From Cyclina sinensis (lineage: Eukaryota; Mollusca; Bivalvia; Venerida; Veneridae): a stretch of DNA of 64,000 nt. Both the position numbers and the translations under genes were made by a program. The notes under the pieces are model-generated. The model was given only the letters and a program-made list of their open reading frames with translations, was not told the origin of the DNA and searched no databases. Positions within the stretch are counted from its first letter, which is position 1. Each line of letters starts with the position of its first letter. This document shows positions 34,701 through 46,700 of this stretch, piece by piece. The stretch lies in assembly GCA_012932295.1 (NCBI GenBank), contig JAAONU010000014.1, positions 33,015,977 through 33,079,976 of the forward strand, read 5' to 3'.

Positions 34701-37700
34701 GAAGACACTACATCCATTAACAACAAAGATATAGCCAAGTTAAGTAATGTCAAGGTCATTTAAAGGTCAAGGTAATGCTTGAATTGTTTAACACATTTCT
34801 TTTATTCTCAGTGTTGTTTTGTCCCTGTATAGATCAAATCCGTCCATAAAACCAGAAGTATGGCTATTTTAGCAAAATGCAATAATTAGAAATTTGACTG
34901 TAAAGGTCATTTAAAGGTAAAGGACATACTTGAATAATTTAACATGTAGGTTTTGTCATAAGCCTTGTTTTGTCCAAGTATTAATAAACAAGAGAGCCAA
35001 TGGCCTTAAAGCACTAACCTGGGTTCAAAGATGAAAGAAATTTTTATGAATGTAATGATGCATTTCACAGAAATGGACCAATGCAATTTCATTGCCATAG
35101 CTCCAAAAACAAAAAGGTCAGTAGGTCAAAATAAAGGTCATGAGATGACATTTTTGAAATCCGAACGAAAAGCTGTACACACAGTCCAAATTTCATTGCA
35201 GTAGCTTTAAAACAAAAAGTAGGTCAGTGAAATCTGAACAAAAACTGTATACATGGTCGAAATTTCATTGCCAAAGCTCCAAAAACAAAAAGGAGGTCAG
35301 TAGGTCAAAAATATAGGTCATGCGATAACCTTTTTGAAATCGGAAGGAAAAACTGTGCAAATGGTCCAAATTTCATTGCGGTAGCTAAAAACAAAAAAGT
35401 AGGTCAGTAGGTCAAAAATATAGGTCATGCTATGACATTTTTGAAATTGGAACAAAAAACTGTGTACATGGTCCAAATTTCATTGCCATAGCTCCAAAAC
35501 CAAAAGTAGGTCAGTAGGTCAAAAAAAATAGGTCATGCGATGGCATTTTTGAAATCAGAAAGAATAACTGCACACGGTCCAAATTTCATTGCTGTAGCTA
35601 AAAAACAAAAAATAGGTCAGTAGGTCAAAAATATAGGTCATGTTATGACATTTTTCAAATTGGAACAAAAAACTGTGTACATGGTCCAAATTTCATTGCC
35701 ATAGCTCCAAAAACAAAAAGTAGGTCAGTAGGTCAAAAATATAGGTCATGCCATGACATTTTTGAATTCGAAACGAGAAACTGTGCACATGGTCCAAATT
35801 TCATTGATGAGCTAAAAAAACAAAAAAGTAGGTCAGTAGGTCAAAAATATAGGTCATGCCATGACGTTTTTGAATTCGAACCGAAAAACTGTGCACACGG
35901 TCCAAATTTCATTGCCATAGGTCCAAAAACAAAAAGTAGGTCAGTAGTTCAAAAATATAGGTCATGCTATGACATTTCTGAAATTGAACTGAACAACTGT
36001 GCACACTGTCCAAATTTCATTGCTGTAGCTAAAAAACAAAAAAGTAGGTCAGTAGGTCAAAAATATTGGTCATGCTTTGATGTTTTTGAAATCAGAAGAT
36101 AAAACTGTAAACAAGTTCAAAATTTCAATGCCATAGCTCCAAAAACAAAAAGTACGTCAGTAGGTCAAAAATATAGGTCATGCCATGACATTTTTGAAAT
36201 CGAAATAAAAAACTGTGCACACAGTCCAAATTTCATTGCTGTAGCTCAAAACCAGAAAGTAGGTCAGTAGGTCAAAATTATAGGTCATGCGATGACATTT
36301 TTGAAATCGAAACGAAAAAGTGTTGTTTTGTCTAAGTCTGATTCAAATCCAACCATAAATTACATAATTATGGCCAGTTTTAACAAAATTCAATGATTTG
36401 ACCTTGACCGTCAAGGTCATTTAAAGGTCAAGGTCAAACTTGAAATAATCATAATGTCGGATTTGTCACAACTGTTGTTTAGTCCAAGTTTGAATTAAAT
36501 CTATAAATAAATGAGAAAGTTATGACAATTTAAGCAAAATTCAATCATTTGACCTTGATGGTCAAGGTAATTTTAAGGTCATGGTCAAATCTGAGTTATT
36601 CAACATGTCGGTTTTGTCATAAGTATTGTTTTGTCCAAGTATAAATCAAATCCAACCATAAATACTAATGTTATGGTCAATTTTAGCAAAATTCAAAAAT
36701 TTGACCTTGAAGGTGAAGGTCATTTATCAGTCAAGGTCAAGTTTAGTCTGGTCAGCTTGAAGGTCTTGTCCAAAGGGTTGTTGTGTCGAAGCATAAAGAG
36801 AATCCACCTATTAATAATAAAGTTATGACCAATTTTAGCAAAATTCAATATTTTGACCTTGAATATGAAGGTCATTTATGAGTCAAGGTCAAGTTTAGTC
36901 TGGGCAGCTTGAAGGTCTTCTCCAAAGGGTTGTTGTGTCCAAGAATTAAGAGAAACCATCTACTAATAATAAAGTTATGGCCAATTTTAGCAAAATTCAA
37001 TATTTTGACCTTGAATATGAAAGTCATTTAAGAGTCAAGGTCAGGTTTAGTATGGTCATCTTGAAGGTCTTGTCCAAAGGGTTGTTGTGTCCAAGTATGA
37101 AGATAATCCATCAAGGAATAAAAAAATTATGATCAATGTTAAAGTTTTCGGACGGGAACGGCAACGGCACCGGCAACGGCAACGACACCATGACTATGAC
37201 AATAACTCGATTTTTTTTTTCAAAAAAAGTCGAGCTAAAAACAGGCAATATAAGATATATTTCTGTTATGTTTTGTTTAAAATGGCTCTTTGGTTTGTGT
37301 GGTGATGTCATTTGAAGAGAAATATTTATGAACATCTATTTTTAGCTCTGGCAGCCATTTTGTGCAATGGAGCAGAACCATTTGAGAAATTCTTATAGAG
37401 GACCATGTAAAGAACATTTTGCCTAGTCTTTCGGATGAGACGTTAAACTGAGGTCTCATGTATCAGTGCTATACACTGAGCATGCAAAAGAACCAAGGGT
37501 GTCTCTGGAATGGGATGCTTTCTGTATCTTGCACTACCCCCACAACATAAAATAACTAATCTCTTCAGGGGGCGTTGCTCATATGGGCAACTGGTACCGA
37601 CGATAAATAAGCTCAAAAATAGAACATTTTGTGAAATTTTGTGGAAAATGGCCTTTCGTTTAGGAAGAGATGTTTGAAATTTTTTTTATTTTTAGCTTTA

Positions 37701-40700
37701 GCAGCCTTTATGCAACAGTGTGAGCAATTTTAGGAAAGGGCAATATAACAAACATTTCTGTCGAAGTAAAAAAATGGCTTAGTGGTTTTGGAGAAGGTGT
37801 CATTTCAATTTCAATAGAAGGCTATATAAAAGCATTTCTAATAAGTCTGGTTGAAAATGACTTTACAGTTTAGGAGGAGAGGTTGTTTGATTTTTTTTTC
37901 TGTTTTAAGCTTTTGAAGCCCTTATGTGGAATGGAACAGAACAGTTTGAGCAATTTCAGAAAAGGGCAATAAAATCAACATTTTTGTCAAATTGGGTTAC
38001 AATTGGCTTAGTGGTTTTAGTGGAGATGTCATTTGAAGCAAAATATTGACAAAAATCCATTTTTACCTCTGGGGGTCATTTTGTGCACTTGAGCATAACC
38101 ATTTGAGCAATTAAAAAACAGGACTATGGTGAAATTGGTGGAAAATGACTTTACAGTTTAGGAGATGTTGTTAAATTTTTTTCTAGTTTTTAGCTTTGCA
38201 GCCCTTATGTGCAATGGAGCAGCACAGTTTGAGCAATTTTAGAACAAGAGGGCCATGATGGCCCTGTATTGCTCACCTGAGTATGACTGCTTTTAACAAA
38301 GTTGCTATGGACCTTTTTAATTGACCCCAGATGACCCATATTCAAACTTGACCTAGAAATTATTGAAACAATCTCTTTGACAAATTTCCAGGATATTTGG
38401 ACTGAAAAAGTAGCATCTAGAGTGTTAACAAGGTTTCTCGATATTTAGGCTCTGTGACCTAGTTTTTGACCCCAGATAACCCATATCCAAACTTGAGCTA
38501 CAAATCATCAAAACAACCTATCTGACAGATTTCCAGGACATTTGGACTTAAAATGTAGCCTCTAGAGTGTTTACAAAGTTTTTCCATATTTGGGCTCTGT
38601 GACCTAGTTTTTGGCCCAAGATGACCCATACTCCAACTTGAGCTAGAAATCATCAAAAAAAAACCTGTCTGACAAATTTCTAGGATATTTGGACTGAAAA
38701 TGTAACCTCTGAAGTGTTAAATTTTTTTTTACATATTTATACCATGTGACCTAGTTTTTGATCCCAGATGACCCATATCCAAATTTGAGCTAAAAATCAT
38801 TGAAACAACCTTTCAGACAAATTTCAAGGACATTTGGACTAAAAATGTAACCTCTAGAGCTTTTACAAGGTTTTTCTACTTTCAGGCTCTGTGACCTAGT
38901 TTTTGACCCTAGAGAACCTATATTCAAAACAGTTACTGAGCTAGAAATCATCCATAGAATCTTTCTGACAAATTTCCAGGTTATTTGAACTGAAAATGCT
39001 ACCTTTAGAATATTAACAAGTTTTTCCATATTTGGACTCTGTGACCTAGTTTGTGACCCCAGATGACCCATACTCGAACTTGATCTAGAAATCCTCAAGG
39101 CAATTTTTCTGACAAATTTCCAGATTATTTGGGCTGAAAATGTAACCTCTAGAGTGTTAACAAGATGTTTCTATTTTTGGGCTCTGTGACCTAGTTTTTG
39201 AACCCTGATGACCCACATTTGAACTTGTACTAGAAATCTTTGAAGCAAACTTTCTGACAAATTTCCAGATTATTTGGGCTGAAAATGTAATCTCTAGAGT
39301 GTTTACAAGATGTTTCTATTTTTGGGCTCTGTGACCTAGTTTTTGAACCAAGATGACCCATATTTGAACTTAAGCTAGAAATCATAGAAGCAACCTTCCT
39401 GACAGATTTCCAGATTATTTGGTCTAAAAATGTTACCTCTAGAGTGTTAACAAGGTTATTCAATATTTGGGCTCTGTGACCTAGTTTTTGACCCCAGACG
39501 ACCTATATTTGAACTTGACCTAGAAATCATCAAAGCAACCTTTCTGACAAATTTCAAGATTATTTGGACTTAAAATGTAGCCTCTAGAGTGTTAACAAGA
39601 TGTTTCTATTTTTGGACTCTGTGACCTAGTTTTTGAACCCAGATGACCCATATTTGAACTTGAGCTAGAAATCATCATTAGAACAGTTCTGACAAATTTC
39701 CAGGATATTTGGACTGAAAAAGTAGCCTCTAGAGTGTTAACAAGATGTTTCTATTTTTGGGCTCTGTGACCTAGTTTTTGAACCAAGATGACCCATATTT
39801 GAACTTGAGCTAGAAATCATAGAAGCAACCTTCCTGACAGATTTCCAGATTATTTGGTCTAAAAATGTTACCTCTAGAGTGTTAACAAGGTTATTCAATA
39901 TTTGGGCTCTGTGACCTAGTTTTTGACCCCAGATGACCTATATTTGAACTTGACCTAGAAATCATCAAAGCAATCTTTCTGACAAATTTCAAGATTATTT
40001 GGGCTGAAAATGTAACCTCTAGAGTGTTAACAAGGTTTTTCTATATTTGGGCACTGTGACCTAGTTTTTTAACCCTGATAACCCATGTTCGAACTCGTCT
40101 GAGATATTAATGAGACAAACATCCTGACCAAGTGAGGCAAAAATGTGACCACTAGAGTGTTAACAAACCAATTATTAACGGACGACGGACAAAAGGTGAT
40201 CAGAAAAGCTCACTCTGTCACTACGTGACAGGTGAGCTAAAAAGGCAATGAAATTAACTTTTCTGTCAAGTTTGTTTAAAATGGACTTGAGGTTTTGGAG
40301 GAGATGTCATCTGAAGTAAAATGTTAACATCGGACGCCAGACACAGTGTGATCCGAATAGCTCACCCTCAGCATCTGCTCAGGTGAGCTAAAAAGACTAT
40401 TGTTTATAAAGGTGTTACTTACTAACATGATTGGCTGCCCACTGTATACATAAGCAGAAAATCATTCAAAATTTAATCTAAAGAGTCAGGTTTATAAAAG
40501 AAATACAATAACTGGCAGCATGTTCAGTTAACTGGGTGGCAAGCCAATGCATAAATGATTTATTTTCTAGACTTGGCCTCTTCAAAAACAATAAGCAGTG
40601 TTATTTTTGCACTAATTTCAGCAAAAACAGAATGCTCTTGACAGTTAGTTTCATGAAAAGTGGTGGCAGACAATCTGATCAGATGGGAAATGTCTGCATA

Positions 40701-43700
40701 TATTGACTGCAACCTATGGAAGCCAAGTTATAAATGCTGATGAATTAGTTCTTGCTATCGGAATCTTTAAAACGATAATTCTCTTATTACTTGACTAAAA
40801 GCTGTCACAGAATTTGAGAGCAATATCATGGTATGTTTTAGGCAAATCTGAGGCATAGTGGTATAAGCTAGTCTGATGGCCCAGGGATTATAAAGACTCC
40901 CATACGATTTCATTCTATACCAACAATCTATGGTATACAGTATAAAAATACAATTACTTTTAATGTGATTCAAATATTTAATGTACCTTCTTCCAATCTG
41001 CTCAATTATTTTTGCATCTGATCTCAAAGAGGTAAAAAATTGGTTTAAATTGATGACTGGTCCCCCTTCAATAAAACTTCACTATAAATTCATCACAACA
41101 GACAGAGCTCAATAGGAGAAATTCCTACTGACTGTCACAAAACATGTAAGTACCCATCCATGGATGCATCTAGTGACTGAATTTTTTAGTATTTAGCCAA
41201 AATTGTCCAATAAAAATGTGTCAAAAATACTTTTTACACTTAAAAACAGGATTCCAGAGTATAAAAACAATGATAGGCAGCGAGTATTTTTGAACAGTTG
41301 TAACTTTTCCATCTGAAGCTGGAATTTGATGAGTGACTAATTAAGTACGGAACCATGTCAAACTTTTTTGATTCACCCATTACTTTTGGAGTGGGTGCTG
41401 ACTTCATAATATTTTTTGCCAAAAAAACTAAGTCAATAAAGTACTTACGGTATTATTGTGTCCGACAACAAAAAGCATATTAATATCTTTGGGTGCATTT
41501 CTACTGAATACCGGCATTGTTATCATTGTTCAAAAGGGATTTATACAAATTATATGCTATATGGGTACTAACTTGGACCTTAACGTTTTAAACAGCTTTC
41601 AGTTTCAAATCAGACTTATGTATTTTATCATTATGAAAAGTGCAAATAATATATGGGTGTCTGGTTTAATTCATATACTGTTAAATGAGTGAAAACTACA
41701 GAAGCTCATTAACCAATGTCGATCCAGACAATGTCCCAAAGCCATAACTAAATGCGACCTCCTACATCATCAATATATTTTTATGACATTTTGTTACCTT
41801 GTTGGTTTTCCAATATTTGGGCAAAAATGTCTGTAACACAAAGAGTGGTTAAAATCACCCACTTGAAATTCTAGATGCATTTATAAGGTTAAAACAAAAT
41901 CAGTGAGATTGTCAGTCAATTTTAATGGGTGTGCCTTACACCTCCTTGAGTCTATAAGCAATCTGGTACAAACAGTCAGAAACTAGCAAGCTAAATGAAA
42001 AATCGCTTTCAAAATTTAAAAACTTAACTAGTTGACTTAAGACAAAGTCAATCTGACTGTTTAAAGTTATGCTTGTGTTCAAAGTGACCAATACACATGA
42101 CCATCAAAATAAATGCTGAAAACACAGTGTTCAGAATCATGCAAATTAGAAGTGGCTAACACTTCTTCACAGTTCAAGGATGGACATGCCTGAAAATTTA
42201 ACTTCAAGTATAGCAGAAATTTAATTTTTGACAAGGCGGTATAAAAATATTTTTACCATCAACCTTACCCAATGGGAGTAAAATATTATCCCACAGAATA
42301 TATTTAAGAAAACAAGTGGGCCAGGTGGCCTTGGGTCACGCACCTGAAATGTGCAGGATGAGGTCCAAAGAAACACATGGCCACAGAACAAATTCATTAA
42401 GGTAATCATTCTGACTAATTTTCATTAAGATTGATTAAATATGTGACCTCTAGAATACTAACAAGGTTTTCCTATTATTTAACCTGGTGACCAGGTTTCT
42501 GACCCAACATGACACAGTTTTGATTTACTTAAATAATTCATCAAGGCAAACATTGACTAATTTTAATTAAGATCAGAAGGAAAATGTGATCTCTTCGTGC
42601 CAGGCAAGCTAAAAATAGACCTATAATGTGTACATATCAGTGCAAACCAATTTTTTTTATACATTTGGGTCAATATGAGAATCAAAAGAATAAATTTGCA
42701 AAGGGAGTCTTCATACCAAGTTTAAAATGAAGACAGAGACAGTGGAAAAGTTAGAAGATATTCAAAGCTAGACGAGTATGTCAAGAGATATTTGCCCCCC
42801 TAGCACATTATCCCTAGAGGCAGTCATAAAGTTTTGAGGAGCTGGGACCAAGGTTCTATAGTTATTGATAAGAAACCATTTTGTTTTTCAAGGACAATGT
42901 GACCTTGGCCTTTGACCTGGTGACCTGAAAAACTAAAGGGCTCATCTACAAGTCATGAACAACTTGTATACCAAGTTTGAGGAAATGGGCCCAAGCATTC
43001 TACAGTTATTCATCAGAAACCATTTTGTTTTTCAAGGTCATTGTGACCCTTGACCTTTGACTGATCATGACAAACCTACATACTAAGTCTGACGAATCTG
43101 TGCCCAAGGATTCCCTAGATATTTAGCAGAAACTGTCTTGCTTTTCAAGGTCACTGTGACCTTTCACTTAATAGCCCTAAAAACTAAAGGGGTCATCAAA
43201 CTGTCATGACCAACCTACCTATGAAGTTTTGAGGAGCTGGGCCCATGCATTCTATAGTAATTGATTGGAAACCATTTTGCTATACAAGGTCACTGTGACC
43301 TTGAGCTTTGACCTGGTGACCTGAAAAACTATAGGAGTCATCTACTGGTGATGGCCAACCTACACACTAAGTTTGAACAATCTGGGACCAAAGGTTCTAT
43401 AATTATTGATCGAAAACCATTCTGCTATTCAAGGTAACTGTGACTTTGACCTGAAAAACTATAGGGGTCATCTTCTGGTTATGACCAACCTACGTACTAA
43501 GTTTGAAGAACCTGGGAACAAGCAATCTATAGTTCTTGACTGGAAACCAATTTGCTTTTCAAGGTCACTGTGACCTTGACCTTTGACCTTATGACCTGAA
43601 AAACTATAGGGGTCATCTACTAGTCATGGCCTACATACCAAGTCCGAGGAAGGTGGGTCCAAGGGTTCTCTAGATATTGATCGGAAACCAAAGTGTCAAC

Positions 43701-46700
43701 CAACTGACAGACATTTGCAAAGCTATATACCCCCTCATCTCCAATGGGAGTTAAAAAATAATAGATAATCTGAGAACTTCTACCTAAAAGATTAAAACAA
43801 GTGAAGAATAATATACAAGAAATATAAATGAAGGCTGTGAATGACCATCAATTTTCTACTCTGCAATTCAGTTCTTGCTTCACGTAGATATATTTCCAAT
43901 ATTATGGCTGATTACATGCCTGAAAAACACTGTTTGGCCATACAGAGTTCCTAAACTTCTTCTATAATGTAATAATAAGGTTTGACAACTAATATTTTGG
44001 CCAATGTTCACCTGACACTATCAACTTGTTAGAATACACAAGGAAAAATCAAATCACCTACTTTTTCAGCTCTGTCTTCAGTTTTGTCGAATGGTTTCTT
44101 TGTCTTAGAGTCCCTCTGTTTACTAAACACACCCTCTAGCTGTAAACAGTATTAGTAGAGAAAATAATCAAAACATTCACAACAGGTCACAGAGATTCTA
44201 GAGGGTTCTAGAGAAATAGGGCAAGCAGCAAATAGCATAAGGGCCTAAGCACAAACAATTGCACATAAAAAGCATTCCCTTTCTTACTGTCTGTGACTTA
44301 GAAGATATCTACAAATTTCTTAACGCTTTTAATGTATTTGTACTGGGGAAAACAATCCTATATCAAACCTTAGATTGAACCTTAACAAATACACTAAAAA
44401 CTTTTTCAGGAAGTAACTTTTTGGCTTAATGAACATGTTTGCCTGTCAACTACCAACTGTAATATTCTTTAAGACTTACAGTAAATTGAATTTTCATGTA
44501 TTAGAAAAAGGCCCTTAATTAATCTGCTGCCTGAATTCCATGCCTTAGGAACAATTTGATGCACACTGGAAAAATAATGACTCAAAAAGAGGGAAACTTT
44601 ATCAAACTGAAATACAAGGAAAGTTTTGTTAATATCATTACAAGGTACAAGGTAACTAACATATTCTTAAGTTGATCATATTCTTAAGTTGTTCATATTC
44701 TAGAATCCTACAACTGCAAAAGTAACCTTAAAACCTTAATGAAATTCTTAACTTGTAAAATTACCTAAAATTCAAGTTTTATTGACATTTTTTTCTCTCA
44801 ATAAGTTTTACATACTCCTCTCTAACTTTGTGTTTTGTACACAAAGAATCAAGTACTGTGACTAGCCCATTCCATTCCAAGCAACAGCTCCATTCTTTCA
44901 AAAAGCTACTAATTTATTTCCTATTCCCTGACAGCATGCTTTCTTGAATACTTCTCTTTCATACAAAAACAACATTTTAGTATCTATTTCAAGTACATTC
45001 ATCTATGTCAGTTTCTTTTTTTCTCCACCCTACTCAGCAAACCTGATCATGCTTGTAACAGACATCCATGGCCCTCCTGTTAATCAGCATGCTTGTAACA
45101 GACATCCATGGCCCTCCTGTTAATCAGCATGCTATAAATATTTACTTTAAATCACCAATCAAATATTAATATCCAACCCACGCCCCTCCCCAAAGGATGT
45201 GCAAACTTTCACACCTCATAGTGCACATCAAGTTTATACTTAGTGCACACCAACTGGATTTGGTATCATTATGTTTAAAGCTTTATAGTGCACACCATGA
45301 CAAGAGCACTTTGTATCATTTTGTCTACAGTTTCAAAGTGTATACCATGATATGAGCACTCTGTATCATTTTGTCTACAGTTTCAAAGTGTACACCATGA
45401 TATGAGCACTTTGTATCATTTTGTCTACAGTTTCAAAGTGTACACCATGATATGAGCACTTTGTATCATTTTGTCTACAGTTTCAGTGTACACCAAGATT
45501 AGACCTAGCACAAACCAAGTGCCCTTGGTATTATTTTGTTTGAGGCTTCATAGTGCAAACCATGATTCAATACAGAGCTCATGAAATCTGCATCATTAAG
45601 GCTTCATAGTGCACACAATGATTCAATACAGAGCTCATTAACTCTTTGCATCATCAAGGCTTCATAGTGCACACAATGATTCAATACAGAGCTCATTAAC
45701 TCTTTGCATCATCAAGGCTTCATAGTGCACACAATGATTCAATACAGAGCTCACAAACTCTTTGCATCATCAAGGCTTCATAGTGCACACCATGATCAAA
45801 TACAGAGCTCATGAACTCTTTGCATCATTAAGGCTTAATAGTGCACACAATGATCAAATACAGACCTCATGAACTCTTTGCATCATTAAGGCTTCATAGT
45901 GCACACCACGATTAAAGGTGCATACAAGAGGCATTTTGTATCACTGATATTATTGAAACAATATTGTATATGCCTGCTGAATTGTATATAATACTATGAC
46001 CATCCAAAGAATGTACAAACTATTTAACAAAAATTCATTTTTTTTTAAATGTTGGTTACCTTGTCAAATTGCAATTATTCCAACTTTATGATGTATATTT
46101 TTAATACTAATTTTCAAATGAATTTAAAACTCGGACTGTTGCTAGTTATATCTGACATTGTTTAAACAAATATTTAGTTTTGTATGAACTGTTAGCTATA
46201 TTCTTTTAAATGCTTTATCCATCATTGGTAGATGATGCTGGGTGTCCTGATGGGGGTGAAACAAAATGATAAATGTTGTTACATGAATAAAATCACTGCG
46301 GATTACTTTATAAGACTACGGGGATTTGGGCTTTAGTGTTTTAGTGCAGCAGTATACACAATGGTATTGGCTTTGATTATACTCGGAGGGCTGTAATGTA
46401 ACTGTGTTTGAATTAATACATCATTTCTATACAGTAATATGTAAAAACACTCTTCGTTGTGGTGAAATGTACATTGTATTTTTATAATTTTCAAAGACAA
46501 TACAAAAAAACAACACCTGTTATATATTCTGATATAAGTTATCATAAATGTTTATGTAAAAGTTATTGTAATTGTTATCGAATTATAAAGTCAGTAAACT
46601 AATTTCTTTTATTGTACTATTTTTTTTTAAAATTATACTTATACTTTGATTTCTAGATACTTATATCTGTATCACTTGGTATTCTGTACAGTGTTTTCAA

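Larger units (their letters stand above)
33858..40394 (+). mobile_element. Composite element: 'GCCATTTTGTGC' family copy opened by three insertions
   Basis: The head AACAAGAGGGCCATGCTGG with CTCACCTGATTA starts at 33858. The matching tail (CGGACGCCAGACACAGTGTG, then a hairpin 40359-40389 and AAAA) ends at 40394. The element's own sequence is at 33858-34457, 37241-37421, 37632-38242 and 40244-40394. The inserts are 34458-37240, the SINE 37422-37620 and 38243-40243. Flank continuity in the GAGCAATTTTAGAAAAGGGC unit supports this reading. Confidence 0.7.
42770..43745. repeat. Tandem array with nuclear-receptor-like sites (copy 2)
   Basis: Six or seven units of about 140 bp belong to the same family as 24850-25745, in the same orientation. 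Three contain perfect AGGTCACTGTGACCT. The end has an AACCAACTGACAGACATTTG tract and CCCCCTCATCTCCAATGGGAG. It lies in the 11.9-kb MICU3-like intron boundary region, just below the exon at 44062-44139. Confidence 0.85.

Noticed and set aside
38790..39463. Minus-strand frames with repeated SSNMGHLGSKTRSQSP-like phrases that look like a repeat protein
   Set aside because: They are translations of the 146-bp tandem unit in a non-coding element, and frames break between units.
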